Source of the DNA: Bacteroidia bacterium
Lineage (GTDB): Bacteria; Bacteroidota; Bacteroidia; J057; JADKCL01
DNA: 64,000 nucleotides
Assembly: GCA_020635905.1 (NCBI GenBank)
Contig: JACJYV010000001.1
Location: forward strand, 806,001 to 870,000
Reading direction: 5' to 3'
Shown: in pieces, positions 20,248-29,139 of the stretch
How the letters are laid out: each line of letters starts with the position of its first letter
How positions within the stretch are numbered: the first letter of the stretch is position 1
Made by a program: the position numbers and the translations under genes
The notes under the pieces: model-generated
The model's input: only the letters and a program-made list of their open reading frames with translations
What the model was told of the DNA's origin: nothing
Database searches by the model: none

Positions 20248-20649
20248 GTCCAAAAGTCCCAAATTTCGCCCATTCCACTTTCGCAAATCCTGTAACTGTG
20301 GAACCTTTATGAGCAACTGCAAATTAAAACCAGGCTAGATTTACTTTGAGGCCTTCCTTCAAAATTCAGCAGGATGCCGGGTAATTACCATGCTCAATTC
20401 ATGGAACGCATTCCCACTTTCGTCCCCGAAACCGTGGCACTGGTCTAAAATAAAAATCCTTTCACTTTTCTATCCGTTCCTTTGTCACACCAACTAAACA
20501 ATATTTGAATTTGTCTTCATTTTTACTCAACATTTTTCGACCCACCTTTCACAATCCGTCACCAGGCGCAACCCTACTTCGCACTTCCCCCCTCCTGCCT
20601 GGAAATTATCATTCTTTTGATTTTATTCAACCAACTCAACTAATTGATT
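20248..20649. other. Divergent intergenic region
   Basis: About 400 bp between two divergently transcribed genes for exported proteins. It should hold both promoters. I found no exact TAnnTTTG box, no hairpin with a T-run and no ORF worth calling. Confidence 0.5.
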
Positions 20650-21834
20650 ATGAAAGTTTTATCTATTTTTATCCTAAGCTTTTTCGCTTTAGGCACCTTT
20701 CTCAACCAGATTAACGCACAAACCGTTTTCAGCAGATTCGATTTCAACAGTTTACCGCTTACTTCCGCCACCACGGGCCCCAATGCAACCTACATTGACC
20801 CGGATTACAACACCACGGGCAATTATGTGTACGTTGCTTCGGGTTGTAACTCCTGGAAAGGAATGGACCTTGCACTCCCCAATACAGGCGGAATTCTGGA
20901 CCAACCTCAGCTGGGAATGACCTTCAAATTCAGGAAAAGAGACTCAAGAAGCCACTTTTTTGACCGGGGAGGAATGAGCTTTTACCTCTTCAACAACCGC
21001 CTCTATGTGCAATACAAGACGGAAAATGGCTTTGGAGGAAGCACCACTTACGGGCCTTTCAACACCAATATCTATTTTAACAACAGCAACAGCTTCCACG
21101 AAATCACTTTCGTTTATTATAATACAACAGGAATGGCTGAGATTTCAGTGGATGGAAATGTGCTGTGGAGCCACGATGGTCCAAATAACCGTGACCTGGA
21201 CTGGACTGGTGCGGGTGAGGCCCTGATCGGGTATCGCATGAAAGACAATTGCCACACAGACGGTTTTCTGGACTATTTTTATCTGTTCAATCCCGCTCCA
21301 TCTCTGCCCGTGGATTTCCTTTCCTTTGAGGTGACGTCTGACAAAGGGAATGCTCAACTCAACTGGGTGGTGGATAATGAGAAAAATAATGACTTTTTTA
21401 CGGTCGAAAGCAGCCTGGACGGAGAGAATTTTATAGAAATGGAATTTGTTCCCTCCGTGGGAGACGGCGGCCCCAACAGCTACTCAGCCACGGCCCGAAA
21501 CCTGAAAATGGGCAGAAATTTTTTCCGCATCCGCCAGACCGACAAAGATGGCACCTTTGCCTTTTCAGAAATCAAAACGGTGGAGATTGCGTCGTATAAA
21601 TTGCCCGCTCTGCAGGTTTTCCCGAATCCAAGTCAGGGCAAATTTTCCCTCATTCCCGGCAATTCTTATGAAGAAGGCGCCCTGCGTATTCTGGATCTGC
21701 AGGGAAACGTGGTTTACCAATCTTCTATCCTGGGCACCCGCGAAGTGAATCTGGAATCTGTGGAACCTGGAATCTACTTTGCTGAGATCACGACTGGCCA
21801 AACCCGTGAAACCTGCCGGATAATGATCAGGTAA
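20650..21834 (+). CDS. T9SS-secreted protein with LamG-like domain
   Basis: 394 residues from ATG 20650. The signal peptide is KVLSIFILSFFALGTFLNQINAQ. Residues of about 25-215 look like a LamG/concanavalin-type beta sandwich (FDFNSLPL..., MTFKFRKRD..., ISVDGNVLWS). Residues of about 220-310 match a fibronectin-like linker common in T9SS cargo (LPVDFLSFEV, NNDFFTVESSLDGENF, FFRIRQTDKDG). The end is a type A sorting domain (VFPNPSQGKF...GIYFAEITTG...RIMIR). It is therefore predicted to be exported across the outer membrane and either anchored or released. The binding partner is unknown, though LamG-like folds often bind carbohydrate. Confidence 0.8.
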   Translation: MKVLSIFILSFFALGTFLNQINAQTVFSRFDFNSLPLTSATTGPNATYIDPDYNTTGNYVYVASGCNSWKGMDLALPNTGGILDQPQLGMTFKFRKRDSRSHFFDRGGMSFYLFNNRLYVQYKTENGFGGSTTYGPFNTNIYFNNSNSFHEITFVYYNTTGMAEISVDGNVLWSHDGPNNRDLDWTGAGEALIGYRMKDNCHTDGFLDYFYLFNPAPSLPVDFLSFEVTSDKGNAQLNWVVDNEKNNDFFTVESSLDGENFIEMEFVPSVGDGGPNSYSATARNLKMGRNFFRIRQTDKDGTFAFSEIKTVEIASYKLPALQVFPNPSQGKFSLIPGNSYEEGALRILDLQGNVVYQSSILGTREVNLESVEPGIYFAEITTGQTRETCRIMIR

Positions 21835-21931
21835 AATCTGAGGGGAACAGGGCCCGCAAAACCCCTTCGCAGCCTGAGGCCAAAATCTCCACATTCTCAA
21901 TTTCATTATGGGATTTTGGCAGGCGGATTAG

Positions 21932-21939
21932 TAAGTTTG
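21932..21939 (+). promoter_or_regulatory. Putative -7 box for gcvP
   Basis: TAAGTTTG fits the Bacteroidota TAnnTTTG element and lies 46 bp before the gcvP ATG. A TTTG lies further upstream, but its spacing (13 bp) is short of the usual 19 or so. A purine-rich AAAAAAGGA just before the start can serve as ribosome binding site. Confidence 0.4.
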
Positions 21940-21985
21940 TGGCCTGAGATTTTATCCTTATTTATCTGACAAAAAAGGAATTCAC

Positions 21986-24880
21986 ATGAGCATTAATCTT
22001 TCTACCACTGACCATTTCGTTGACCGCCATATCGGCCCTTCTGAGGCAGATATTAAAGAAATGCTGGAAGTAATTGGCGCTTCAAGCCTGGACCAGTTGA
22101 TTGAGCAGACGATTCCCGCATCGATCCGTTTTTCCAGGCCGCTTGATCTGCCAGGAGGAAAAAGTGAATTTAATTATCTCGCCGATCTCAAAAAGTTGGC
22201 CGGGAAAAACAAAGTTCTGAAATCATACATTGGTCTGGGGTACTATGGCACCATCGTTCCCTCGGCCATTCGCAGAAATATTTTCGAAAATCCTGGGTGG
22301 TACACCCAGTACACGCCTTATCAGGCTGAGATCAGCCAGGGTCGTCTGGAGGCTTTGCTGAATTTCCAGACCCTGATATCTGATATGACCGGGCTCGAAC
22401 TGGCCAATGCCTCCCTGCTTGACGAGGGGACAGCTGCTTCTGAAGCCATGATCATGTTTCATGCCATGAAAAACAAGCGGGTGCGCAATCCCCAGGATGC
22501 TGCCAACCTCTTCCTGGTTTCAGAAGAATGTTTCCCCCAGACCATCGACGTGCTTCGCACGCGTGCATTGCCCCTGGGCATTGAAATCCAGATTGGAAAC
22601 CATGAAACATTCCAGTTCACGGAAAAAGTTTTTGGTGCAATCCTGCAAAATCCGGGTAAAAATGGCGCAATCCGCGATTACACCCAACTGATTGCCCGGG
22701 CCCACGAGGCCGAGTGCTATGTAGTGGTTGCCGCCGACCTGCTGAGTCTGGCCCTGGTGAAGGCTCCCGGCGAAATGGGCGCTGACGCGGCAGTTGGAAA
22801 TACCCAGCGTTTTGGGGTTCCCATGGGCTTTGGCGGTCCGCATGCGGCCTACTTTGCCACCCACGAAGACTTCGTGCGCAACATTCCCGGCCGTATCATT
22901 GGCGTATCACGCGACAGCCGCGGAAAAAGTGCTTTCCGCATGACCCTGCAAACCCGCGAGCAGCACATCAAGCGGGAAAAGGCTACTTCCAACATTTGCA
23001 CAGCACAGGCTTTGCTGGCTATTATGGCGAGCATGTATGCCGTTTATCACGGCCCTGGAGGCATTCGCAACATCGCTTTGCGGGTGCATGCCCTGGCCAC
23101 CCTGCTCGACAACCGTTTGCAATCTCTGGGATATAAGCAGTTGAATGCCAATTATTTTGATACCATCGCCCTGACTGCCTCAGCAGATGAAACTGCTGAA
23201 GTTCGCAAACTGGCGCTGGCTGCTGGTTATAACCTCAATTTTGCCGACGGCAATATCTCCATTGCCCTGGATGAGACCACTCAGCCTGCGGATATTCAAA
23301 ACCTGGTGCAGGTTTTTGCCCAGGCCAAAGGGGCAGCCGCCCCTGATTTTGATCCCCAGGCCGTCGCAGACGGACTGAATCTGGACTACCCGGCTGACCT
23401 GGCCCGCACCAGCGCCTACCTGACCCACCCCGTTTTCTCCCGTTACCACTCTGAAACGGACCTCATGCGCTACATCAAGCGTCTGGAAAACAGGGATTTG
23501 TCTCTGACCTCATCCATGATTCCGCTGGGATCCTGCACCATGAAACTGAATGCAGCCACCGAGTTGTACCCCGTTTCCTGGCCGGAATTCAGCAGCATCC
23601 ACCCCTTTGCACCCGCAGACCAGACTCAGGGTTACCTGGATATGATCCACGATCTGGAAAATGATTTGTCCGTTATCACAGGCTTCAAAGCAACTTCACT
23701 TCAGCCCAATTCTGGTGCTCAGGGTGAATATGCCGGCCTGATGACGATCTGGGCTTATCACCGCGACCGCAACGAAGGCCACCGCAACATTGTGTTGATT
23801 CCTTCCTCTGCCCACGGCACCAACCCTGCTTCAGGCGTGATGGCGGGCATGGAAGTGGTGGTGGTGAAATGTGACGAAATGGGCAATATTGAGGTGGGCG
23901 ATCTGGAGGAAAAAGCCATTCTCCACAAAGACAAACTCTCCTGCCTCATGGTCACCTATCCTTCCACCCACGGGGTGTTTGAGGAAGGTATCCGCAGGAT
24001 TTGTGAGATCATTCACCAAAATGGCGGCCTCGTGTACATGGACGGCGCCAACATGAATGCCCAGGTAGGGCTGACCAGCCCGGCCAATATTGGCGCAGAC
24101 GTATGCCACCTCAATCTCCACAAGACTTTTGCCATTCCTCACGGCGGCGGCGGACCCGGCATGGGCCCCATCTGCGTGAATGAAAAGCTGGCTCCCTATT
24201 TGCCGGGCCATGCTTTGGTAAAAACGGGCGGAGAAAAAGCCATTTCTGCCGTTTCCGCTGCCCCCTGGGGCAGCGCGAGCATCCTTTTGATCAGCTATGG
24301 CTACATCAAAATGCTGGGCGGTACGGGCATGACCCAATCCACCAAAATGGCGATTCTGAATGCCAATTACCTCAAAACCAAGCTGGAAAAATACTATCCT
24401 GTGCTGTATTCAGGAACCAACGGCCGGGTGGCCCACGAGTTTATCCTGGATATCCGCGGCATCAAAAACGATACAGGAGTTGGTGCCATTGACCTGGCCA
24501 AACGCCTGATGGACTACAGTTTCCACGCGCCCACCGTGTCCTTCCCTGTGGCTGGAACGCTGATGATCGAGCCTACGGAAAGTGAGCCCAAAGAGGAACT
24601 GGATCGCTTTCTGGATGCCATGATCTCCATTCGCAAGGAAATTGAGGACCTGGCGGCCGGCAAATATACCCTGGAAGACAATCCCATTTCCAATGCTCCC
24701 CACACGGTGGATGTCATTACGGCCAGCAACTGGGATCACTCTTACTCACGTGAGACAGCTGCCTTCCCGGTGGCTTCGCTGCAAAGTGCCAAATTCTGGC
24801 CTCACGTAAGCCGCATCGACGACACCTACGGCGACCGCAATCTGATGTGCGTGTGCCCGCCGCTGGAAAGCTATGCCTGA
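21986..24880 (+). CDS. gcvP: Glycine dehydrogenase (decarboxylating), glycine cleavage P-protein
   Basis: 964 residues, full length for the single-chain form. It decarboxylates glycine with pyridoxal phosphate and passes the aminomethyl group to the lipoyl H-protein. The N-terminal half opens with FVDRHIGPSE and contains YTPYQAEISQGRLE; the C-terminal half carries the PLP lysine Lys713 in NLHKTFAIPHGGGGPGMG. The other subunits are not in this window, which is common because gcvT and gcvH are often unlinked in Bacteroidota. It is the only gene on this strand between a T9SS cargo gene and a short spacer of low-complexity sequence. Confidence 0.97.
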   Translation: MSINLSTTDHFVDRHIGPSEADIKEMLEVIGASSLDQLIEQTIPASIRFSRPLDLPGGKSEFNYLADLKKLAGKNKVLKSYIGLGYYGTIVPSAIRRNIFENPGWYTQYTPYQAEISQGRLEALLNFQTLISDMTGLELANASLLDEGTAASEAMIMFHAMKNKRVRNPQDAANLFLVSEECFPQTIDVLRTRALPLGIEIQIGNHETFQFTEKVFGAILQNPGKNGAIRDYTQLIARAHEAECYVVVAADLLSLALVKAPGEMGADAAVGNTQRFGVPMGFGGPHAAYFATHEDFVRNIPGRIIGVSRDSRGKSAFRMTLQTREQHIKREKATSNICTAQALLAIMASMYAVYHGPGGIRNIALRVHALATLLDNRLQSLGYKQLNANYFDTIALTASADETAEVRKLALAAGYNLNFADGNISIALDETTQPADIQNLVQVFAQAKGAAAPDFDPQAVADGLNLDYPADLARTSAYLTHPVFSRYHSETDLMRYIKRLENRDLSLTSSMIPLGSCTMKLNAATELYPVSWPEFSSIHPFAPADQTQGYLDMIHDLENDLSVITGFKATSLQPNSGAQGEYAGLMTIWAYHRDRNEGHRNIVLIPSSAHGTNPASGVMAGMEVVVVKCDEMGNIEVGDLEEKAILHKDKLSCLMVTYPSTHGVFEEGIRRICEIIHQNGGLVYMDGANMNAQVGLTSPANIGADVCHLNLHKTFAIPHGGGGPGMGPICVNEKLAPYLPGHALVKTGGEKAISAVSAAPWGSASILLISYGYIKMLGGTGMTQSTKMAILNANYLKTKLEKYYPVLYSGTNGRVAHEFILDIRGIKNDTGVGAIDLAKRLMDYSFHAPTVSFPVAGTLMIEPTESEPKEELDRFLDAMISIRKEIEDLAAGKYTLEDNPISNAPHTVDVITASNWDHSYSRETAAFPVASLQSAKFWPHVSRIDDTYGDRNLMCVCPPLESYA

Positions 24881-25113
24881 GTCCCCGAAGGGGAGTCGTT
24901 AGTCCTTAGAAGGGAGTCCTGAGAGAGGAGTCTTTAGAGATTAGTCGTTGGTCCTGAGTGAAATCGCGAGGGATTAACGACTGATTTTATATGGGGGAAT
25001 GGTTGAATTAAAATCCAATAAACCCAACTGATAATCCTGAAGTTTCCGCAAAAACGGACCTCAAATCTCTAAAATCTTAAATCTGATGGTCTGATATCTC
25101 CCGACAAAGGACT
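24881..25113. repeat. Low-complexity spacer with degenerate gagtcnttag runs
   Basis: Between gcvP and the convergent lipoprotein gene. The first 110 bp consist of imperfect repeats around gagtcgttag/gagtcctgag. I see no terminator with a proper T-run. Confidence 0.5.
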
Positions 25114-25737
25114 CTACTCAACTGGATTTCCCTTTTCGTCGAAAAGGATGGGATCGCCAACCTGCTGGTTGTTTTCGTACATGGTTTCGGAAACGATGAT
25201 GCCCTGGGCATTATAGAGTCGCAGGGGACCGTGGAGATTTCCTTTTTGGTAACTGGTCTCAGACAGGATTACGCCTTTTTCATCGTATTCTTTTTGCAGA
25301 CCATCTGGCAGACCTTCCAGAAAGTTTTCCTCCAGCCTCAGCATGCCATTGCGGTAATAGGAAAGGCGGGCTCCACTCAATTGATCGTTCTCGTACTGAG
25401 CCACAGACTCCAGCTGCCTGGTGTCGTAATATTTCCGGACTTCGCCTTCCAGTTTCCCGTTGACAAAAGTGGCTTCTTCCTTGAGTTCGCCATTGGGAAA
25501 GTACAATTTTGAGGGGCCGTTTTGAATGCCATTTTCCCAAAAGGATTCCTCCATGGAATTTCCGTTTTCGTAGAAAAAAGCGGCCTGTCCGTCCTGCTGG
25601 CCCTGATTATTATAATTGATTTCGCTTTTCAGTTTACCATTTTCATAAAATTCCTGGACCGTGCGATCTGCACAGCCAGTAAGCAGCAGGGAAATCAGGA
25701 CTAAACATTTTAAAAGGCCAACTGGATTTTTTTTCAC
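25114..25737 (-). CDS. MORN-repeat lipoprotein (YwqK-type)
   Basis: 207 residues. A lipoprotein signal (LLKCLVLISLLLTGC, lipobox LTGC with Cys22) is followed by about seven MORN_2 repeats of roughly 23 residues (FYENGKLKSEINY, FYENGNSMEES, YFPNGELKEEA, YYRNGMLRLEE). Annotation pipelines often label this family a toxin-antitoxin YwqK antitoxin, but no toxin partner is present and the repeats are better read as a generic surface scaffold. It is predicted to be anchored in the periplasmic or outer membrane leaflet. It is divergent from the arsC-like gene 50 bp away. Confidence 0.8.
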   Translation of the reverse strand: MKKNPVGLLKCLVLISLLLTGCADRTVQEFYENGKLKSEINYNNQGQQDGQAAFFYENGNSMEESFWENGIQNGPSKLYFPNGELKEEATFVNGKLEGEVRKYYDTRQLESVAQYENDQLSGARLSYYRNGMLRLEENFLEGLPDGLQKEYDEKGVILSETSYQKGNLHGPLRLYNAQGIIVSETMYENNQQVGDPILFDEKGNPVE

Positions 25738-25787
25738 TCCCTTATAATGGTTAACTTGGCTGCAAAAATTTAAAAAACCGGATCAAT

Positions 25788-26126
25788 ATGCAAATCTACC
25801 ATAATCCCCGCTGCGGAAAAAGCAGGAAGACGCTGGAATTAATCCGGGAAAGTGGCCGGGAACCTGAAATCATAGAATATCTCAAAGCTCCTCCCAATGC
25901 TGCAAAAATAAGGGAAATTCTGGATAAACTGGACATGAGCGCCATGGATTTAGTCAGAAAAGGAGAACAATTATTTAAGGATAATTTCAAAGGCAGGGAA
26001 TATTCTGAAGGTGAATGGATACAGATCCTTGCTGAAAATCCTATCCTGATTGAGCGCCCCATTGTGGTGGAAGGGAAAAAAGCCATCATTGGCCGTCCGC
26101 CTGAAAATGTAAACACCCTGCTCTGA
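25788..26126 (+). CDS. arsC: ArsC/Spx-family glutaredoxin-type arsenate reductase
   Basis: 112 residues, the usual family length. The N-terminal HNPRCGKSRK carries Cys9, the position of the catalytic Cys, and LIERPIVV and IGRPPENV supply the conserved arginines. The family reduces arsenate with glutathione and glutaredoxin, although many chromosomal members are uncharacterised YfgD/ArsC-like reductases. No ars regulator or arsenite pump lies nearby, so a dedicated arsenic operon is not supported. An inverted-repeat element begins 14 bp after the stop. Confidence 0.8.
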   Translation: MQIYHNPRCGKSRKTLELIRESGREPEIIEYLKAPPNAAKIREILDKLDMSAMDLVRKGEQLFKDNFKGREYSEGEWIQILAENPILIERPIVVEGKKAIIGRPPENVNTLL

Positions 26127-26140
26127 TCATTTTTTCTTTA

Positions 26141-26262
26141 GGGAACCTCTAAAAACTTCCAATCTCTGGGTTGGACCTGGTTCAGAAATGCTCTTTTACG
26201 GGAGTAAACTGCGCTTTCTTCACCTGTGTCCGCCCTGATCTTCATCCTTTTTAGAAGTCCCC
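26141..26262 (+). mobile_element. MITE-like inverted-repeat element, copy 1
   Basis: 122 bp with terminal inverted repeats: GGGAACCTCTAAAAA at the left, and the right end reads GGGGACTTCTAAAAA on the other strand. It is flanked by TTTA on both sides (26137-26140 and 26263-26266), which may be a target duplication. It has no ORF. The interior contains cctggttcagaaatgct, shared in inverted orientation with the element at 46486. Confidence 0.6.
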
Positions 26263-26533
26263 TTTACCATTTTGCTCAGGATTCTCTTCTTCAAAGATGG
26301 GAATCCTGATTTTTTTTTCTGCTAAATATTGGTTTAACCTTACATGCAAGCCAAAATTACCTCCTGAAAATCAATCAATTATGCATGTAATATTTTTTTG
26401 CGCGAAAAATTTCATGTGGAATTGATCCTGTCCCGACATCTTATTTTCGGACGACGGAAACACAATCCAAACAACCTGCCGCCGTCCACGAACGACTCAG
26501 ATTTTTACATAACAACAACCATTAACATTAGCC
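26263..26533. other. AT-rich intergenic region
   Basis: About 270 bp between the inverted-repeat element and the lipoprotein gene. It presumably holds that gene's promoter; no clear TAnnTTTG box and no ORF with coding character. Confidence 0.45.
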
Positions 26534-27160
26534 ATGAAACTCTCAAACATCACGCTCGCTCTCGCCCTCTTATTCACCCTTTTCTTCTCTGCCTGCTCTC
26601 CCATCCAGGATGATCCGCTGGCCGAACAAAACAACCAACCTCAGCAAACTGACGAAGCCTTCCTGCAAACCATTGACACGGACGGTGCGGCCTACAAAGG
26701 CGGTTCCACGGTCTGCGATGTGTACACGCTGCCCATGGTGACTACTGCCTCCAGCCAGTACCAATCCTTCGGAAATGTGGTTTTCTCCCACACCGTGACC
26801 GACCTCACCATTGATGTAAAACCTTCTCCCGGCCTCAAACTGACCAACGTGGAGATCTGGGAAGGCGACTTCAATGCTTCGCTGCCCCTGCTGCCCAGTG
26901 GAACTCCTGACGTAAGCCAGTTTCCCCGCCAGTACACCTACCCGACCGGGGTGACCCTCCACCAGGAGATCATTTCCAAAAGCCAGCTTTTCCCTTGCCA
27001 CGGCTTTGCCATCCACGCAGGAGTAGCTTTCTTCGGCCCCAACGGCAACATCCTGCTGGCCAAAGACGCCTGGATGTTTGGTCACAAGCAGGGAGGGGGC
27101 ATGGTAATCGAGCTTTGTATCCCGGTTTGCGGCGAAATCACCTCCTCACTCGGAATCTAA
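26534..27160 (+). CDS. Lipoprotein of unknown function
   Basis: 208 residues. The signal peptide ends in a lipobox (LFFSAC, Cys21), followed by a Gln/Asn-rich linker (EQNNQPQQTDE) typical of a tether. The globular part has beta-sandwich character with four Cys (STVCDVY, LFPCHGF, IELCIPVCGE) that could form two disulfides. It has HAGVAFFGPNG and DAWMFGHKQGG segments but no family I recognise. It is predicted on the periplasmic or surface leaflet of the outer membrane. It is followed by a strong terminator. Confidence 0.65.
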   Translation: MKLSNITLALALLFTLFFSACSPIQDDPLAEQNNQPQQTDEAFLQTIDTDGAAYKGGSTVCDVYTLPMVTTASSQYQSFGNVVFSHTVTDLTIDVKPSPGLKLTNVEIWEGDFNASLPLLPSGTPDVSQFPRQYTYPTGVTLHQEIISKSQLFPCHGFAIHAGVAFFGPNGNILLAKDAWMFGHKQGGGMVIELCIPVCGEITSSLGI

Positions 27161-27189
27161 TTCAAAAAGGTCCAGATTATCCTCTAAAT

Positions 27190-27222
27190 GGCCGGCTCCT
27201 GACTCAGGGGCCGGTTTTTTTA
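27190..27222 (+). terminator. Intrinsic terminator after the lipoprotein gene
   Basis: Stem CCGGCTCC/GGGGCCGG (one G-T pair) at 27192-27214 followed by seven T. It overlaps the last codons and stop of the convergent kinase gene, so terminator and coding end share bases. Confidence 0.85.
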
Positions 27223-27755
27223 TGGAAAAATTGTTCTATTGCCTTTACTGCAGCCTCCAAACGGGTTCTTCCTCTCCCTTCAATTCGCACAAATGGCAGG
27301 TTTAATCTGATTAATTCCTTCTCGAGATCCTGGTGAATTTTTTTCTGAACCTCAGCACTCTCTCTTTGCAGATCATTTTCCCAACCCAGATCTGGCAGCA
27401 GCAACAGATACAAATCGTAAGCAGGATCAGAATAATAAGGCATTAATTCGGGCGGAATTTCTCCAAAATAATGGCGGTAATAAACCAGACTTTGTAAAGG
27501 GCAGGTATCGCAAAAAAGGTATCCACGGGCCGATTTGGCAATATTTTTCTCCAAATCAAGCTGTCCCAGGATGGTAACAGGGGTATCTTCTGCCTTCAGA
27601 ATCCCGCCTTTTTCCACAAAATAACTCCTTAAAAATTCAGGCACCCACACCGTGTTAAAATGTTGGGCTAATTCCCGGGCCAAAGTGGTTTTCCCGCTGG
27701 ATTCAGCGCCCACCAAAGCGATCTTCAGGATTGACTTTGCGGGCCGGGATTCCAT
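27204..27755 (-). CDS. NadR-like nucleoside/ribosylnicotinamide kinase (AAA P-loop)
   Basis: 183 residues from ATG 27755. A Walker A motif GAESSGKTT lies near residue 15, and PEFLRSYF and LFCDTCPLQSLVYY match the kinase domain of NadR, which phosphorylates nicotinamide riboside to NMN. No adenylyltransferase domain is fused here. The start lies inside the symporter gene (31-bp overlap with its end), so translation is probably coupled. The frame is open for about 100 codons further upstream, but those residues are only the symporter gene read in another frame. The coupling suggests that the symporter supplies the kinase's substrate, perhaps a nucleoside; this is inference. Confidence 0.75.
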   Translation of the reverse strand: MESRPAKSILKIALVGAESSGKTTLARELAQHFNTVWVPEFLRSYFVEKGGILKAEDTPVTILGQLDLEKNIAKSARGYLFCDTCPLQSLVYYRHYFGEIPPELMPYYSDPAYDLYLLLLPDLGWENDLQRESAEVQKKIHQDLEKELIRLNLPFVRIEGRGRTRLEAAVKAIEQFFHKKTGP

Positions 27756-29104
27756 ATTCCAATCAGGTAAATGAGCAAAGAAACGGCCAGGCCGGGGTAA
27801 ACTCCGTTGATGGTGGCCAGAATTTCCCATTCCGTGGAAAGCTCCTTTTGAAATACCATATATAAGGTGCAAACCAGAGCTGAGGAGAGGATTTGCAAAA
27901 GGCTCCAACCAGGATTCAGGTTCCAGCGGGGAAAATAGGCAGTCAAAACCGGGATGAGCAGGGCCGAAACGGTAATGGGAAACAGGTCGAAAAAGAGGTC
28001 GATCGAGGATCCGTGACGGTAAGGCAGGCAAATCAATAATCCACCCAGGGTGACTCCAAACAGGCAAAAACGGGTGAGTTTTTGCAGGGGAATTCGCTTC
28101 AGCCAGTCATTTCGATGAAAAAAATCCTTGGCCAGGGTCACGGAGGAGTAAAAAATCAGGCTGTCGGCCGTGCTCATGATCGCACTGAGCAGTGCGACAA
28201 AAAAGAGCCCGGCCAGGGCGGGAGAAAGCTGGCTGGCTCCCAGTTCCAGATAGATCAGGGTATGATCGTTGCTTTCTGGTAGCAAAACCAGCCCATACAA
28301 AGCAGTGGCGCCCGCCAGAAAATCAAAAATGGTCCAGATGAGGACTGAGAGCAAAAGGCCCGTACGGGCCGTTTGCGGGCGATTCACTGCGTATATTCTT
28401 TGATAAAAATTGGGATCAATCAGGGTAAATGCGGCCAGCAGAAACCAGGAAATTATGTACCAAAGAGACGTATCCACCTCCATATTCAGCTTTTGGGCAG
28501 GCAAATTGTTCAGCATTTCCCAGCCATGGGTATTTACCAGCACCACCAGCAGCATCCCAAATCCCCCAAACATGAGCACAAACTGCAGGATATCCGTCTT
28601 AATCAGGGTCTTAAGTCCACCCGCATAGAGGTAAACGGAGGAAAAAACAGCGACTGCCACCAGGGAAAAAATCATCCCCCAGTTGGTCAGGAAGTTCAGC
28701 ACCTGACCAGCCATCAGCAGGTACATGGAAGGCAGACAAACCAGCACAAACAGGAGGGTTCCCACGGTGGAAACCGTTTTTCCATACTGGCGATCCAGCA
28801 AGTCAGAAAGAGTGACAAACTCTTGCTTGCGGGCCCGTTTGGCAAAAAATAAAGCCAGTAAAAGGGTCCCAACCGTGTAGGGAAAACTCAATACAAACCA
28901 GGCCGAAACTCCCAATTCTGCATAGACTTGCCCTACTCCCAAAATCCATCCATAAGAGGTTGAAACCAGGGTCGCAATGAAAGGCAAAAGGGTGACCTGA
29001 CGCCCGGCCAGCAGGAAATCAGCTTCCCCTTTGGGGAACCATTTCCGAACCAGCCCTGCTCCCAGCAGCAGGGCGAAATACAGGCCAACTATCACCAGTT
29101 GCAT
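27725..29104 (-). CDS. Sodium:solute symporter (SSS family)
   Basis: 459 residues with about 12-13 hydrophobic helices. LLAGRQVTLLPFIATLVSTSYGW matches the conserved start of SSS carriers, and SALLSAIMSTADSLIFYSS is a close match to the family motif near the sodium site. It imports an organic solute with Na+; the substrate cannot be read from sequence. It overlaps the NadR-like kinase gene downstream and is divergent from a GNAT gene 35 bp away. A TACCTTTG box lies immediately upstream of its start. Confidence 0.85.
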   Translation of the reverse strand: MQLVIVGLYFALLLGAGLVRKWFPKGEADFLLAGRQVTLLPFIATLVSTSYGWILGVGQVYAELGVSAWFVLSFPYTVGTLLLALFFAKRARKQEFVTLSDLLDRQYGKTVSTVGTLLFVLVCLPSMYLLMAGQVLNFLTNWGMIFSLVAVAVFSSVYLYAGGLKTLIKTDILQFVLMFGGFGMLLVVLVNTHGWEMLNNLPAQKLNMEVDTSLWYIISWFLLAAFTLIDPNFYQRIYAVNRPQTARTGLLLSVLIWTIFDFLAGATALYGLVLLPESNDHTLIYLELGASQLSPALAGLFFVALLSAIMSTADSLIFYSSVTLAKDFFHRNDWLKRIPLQKLTRFCLFGVTLGGLLICLPYRHGSSIDLFFDLFPITVSALLIPVLTAYFPRWNLNPGWSLLQILSSALVCTLYMVFQKELSTEWEILATINGVYPGLAVSLLIYLIGIWNPGPQSQS

Positions 29105-29108
29105 CCTG

Positions 29109-29116
29109 CAAAGGTA
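29109..29116 (-). promoter_or_regulatory. Putative -7 box for the symporter operon
   Basis: TACCTTTG on the minus strand (plus CAAAGGTA) ends 4 bp before the symporter ATG. If used, the transcript would be nearly leaderless. Confidence 0.45.
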
Positions 29117-29139
29117 GGGGGATTTAGCTAAATTGCCCC

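Noticed and set aside
25114..25737. Toxin-antitoxin pair based on the YwqK label
   Set aside because: No toxin gene adjoins; the protein is a lipoprotein made only of MORN repeats.
25788..26126. Arsenic-resistance operon
   Set aside because: Only an ArsC-family reductase is present; no ArsR, ArsB or Acr3 gene nearby.
26160..26200. tRNA T-arm-like sequence (ggttcagaaatgc)
   Set aside because: No acceptor, anticodon or D arm can be formed around it; it is part of the inverted-repeat element.
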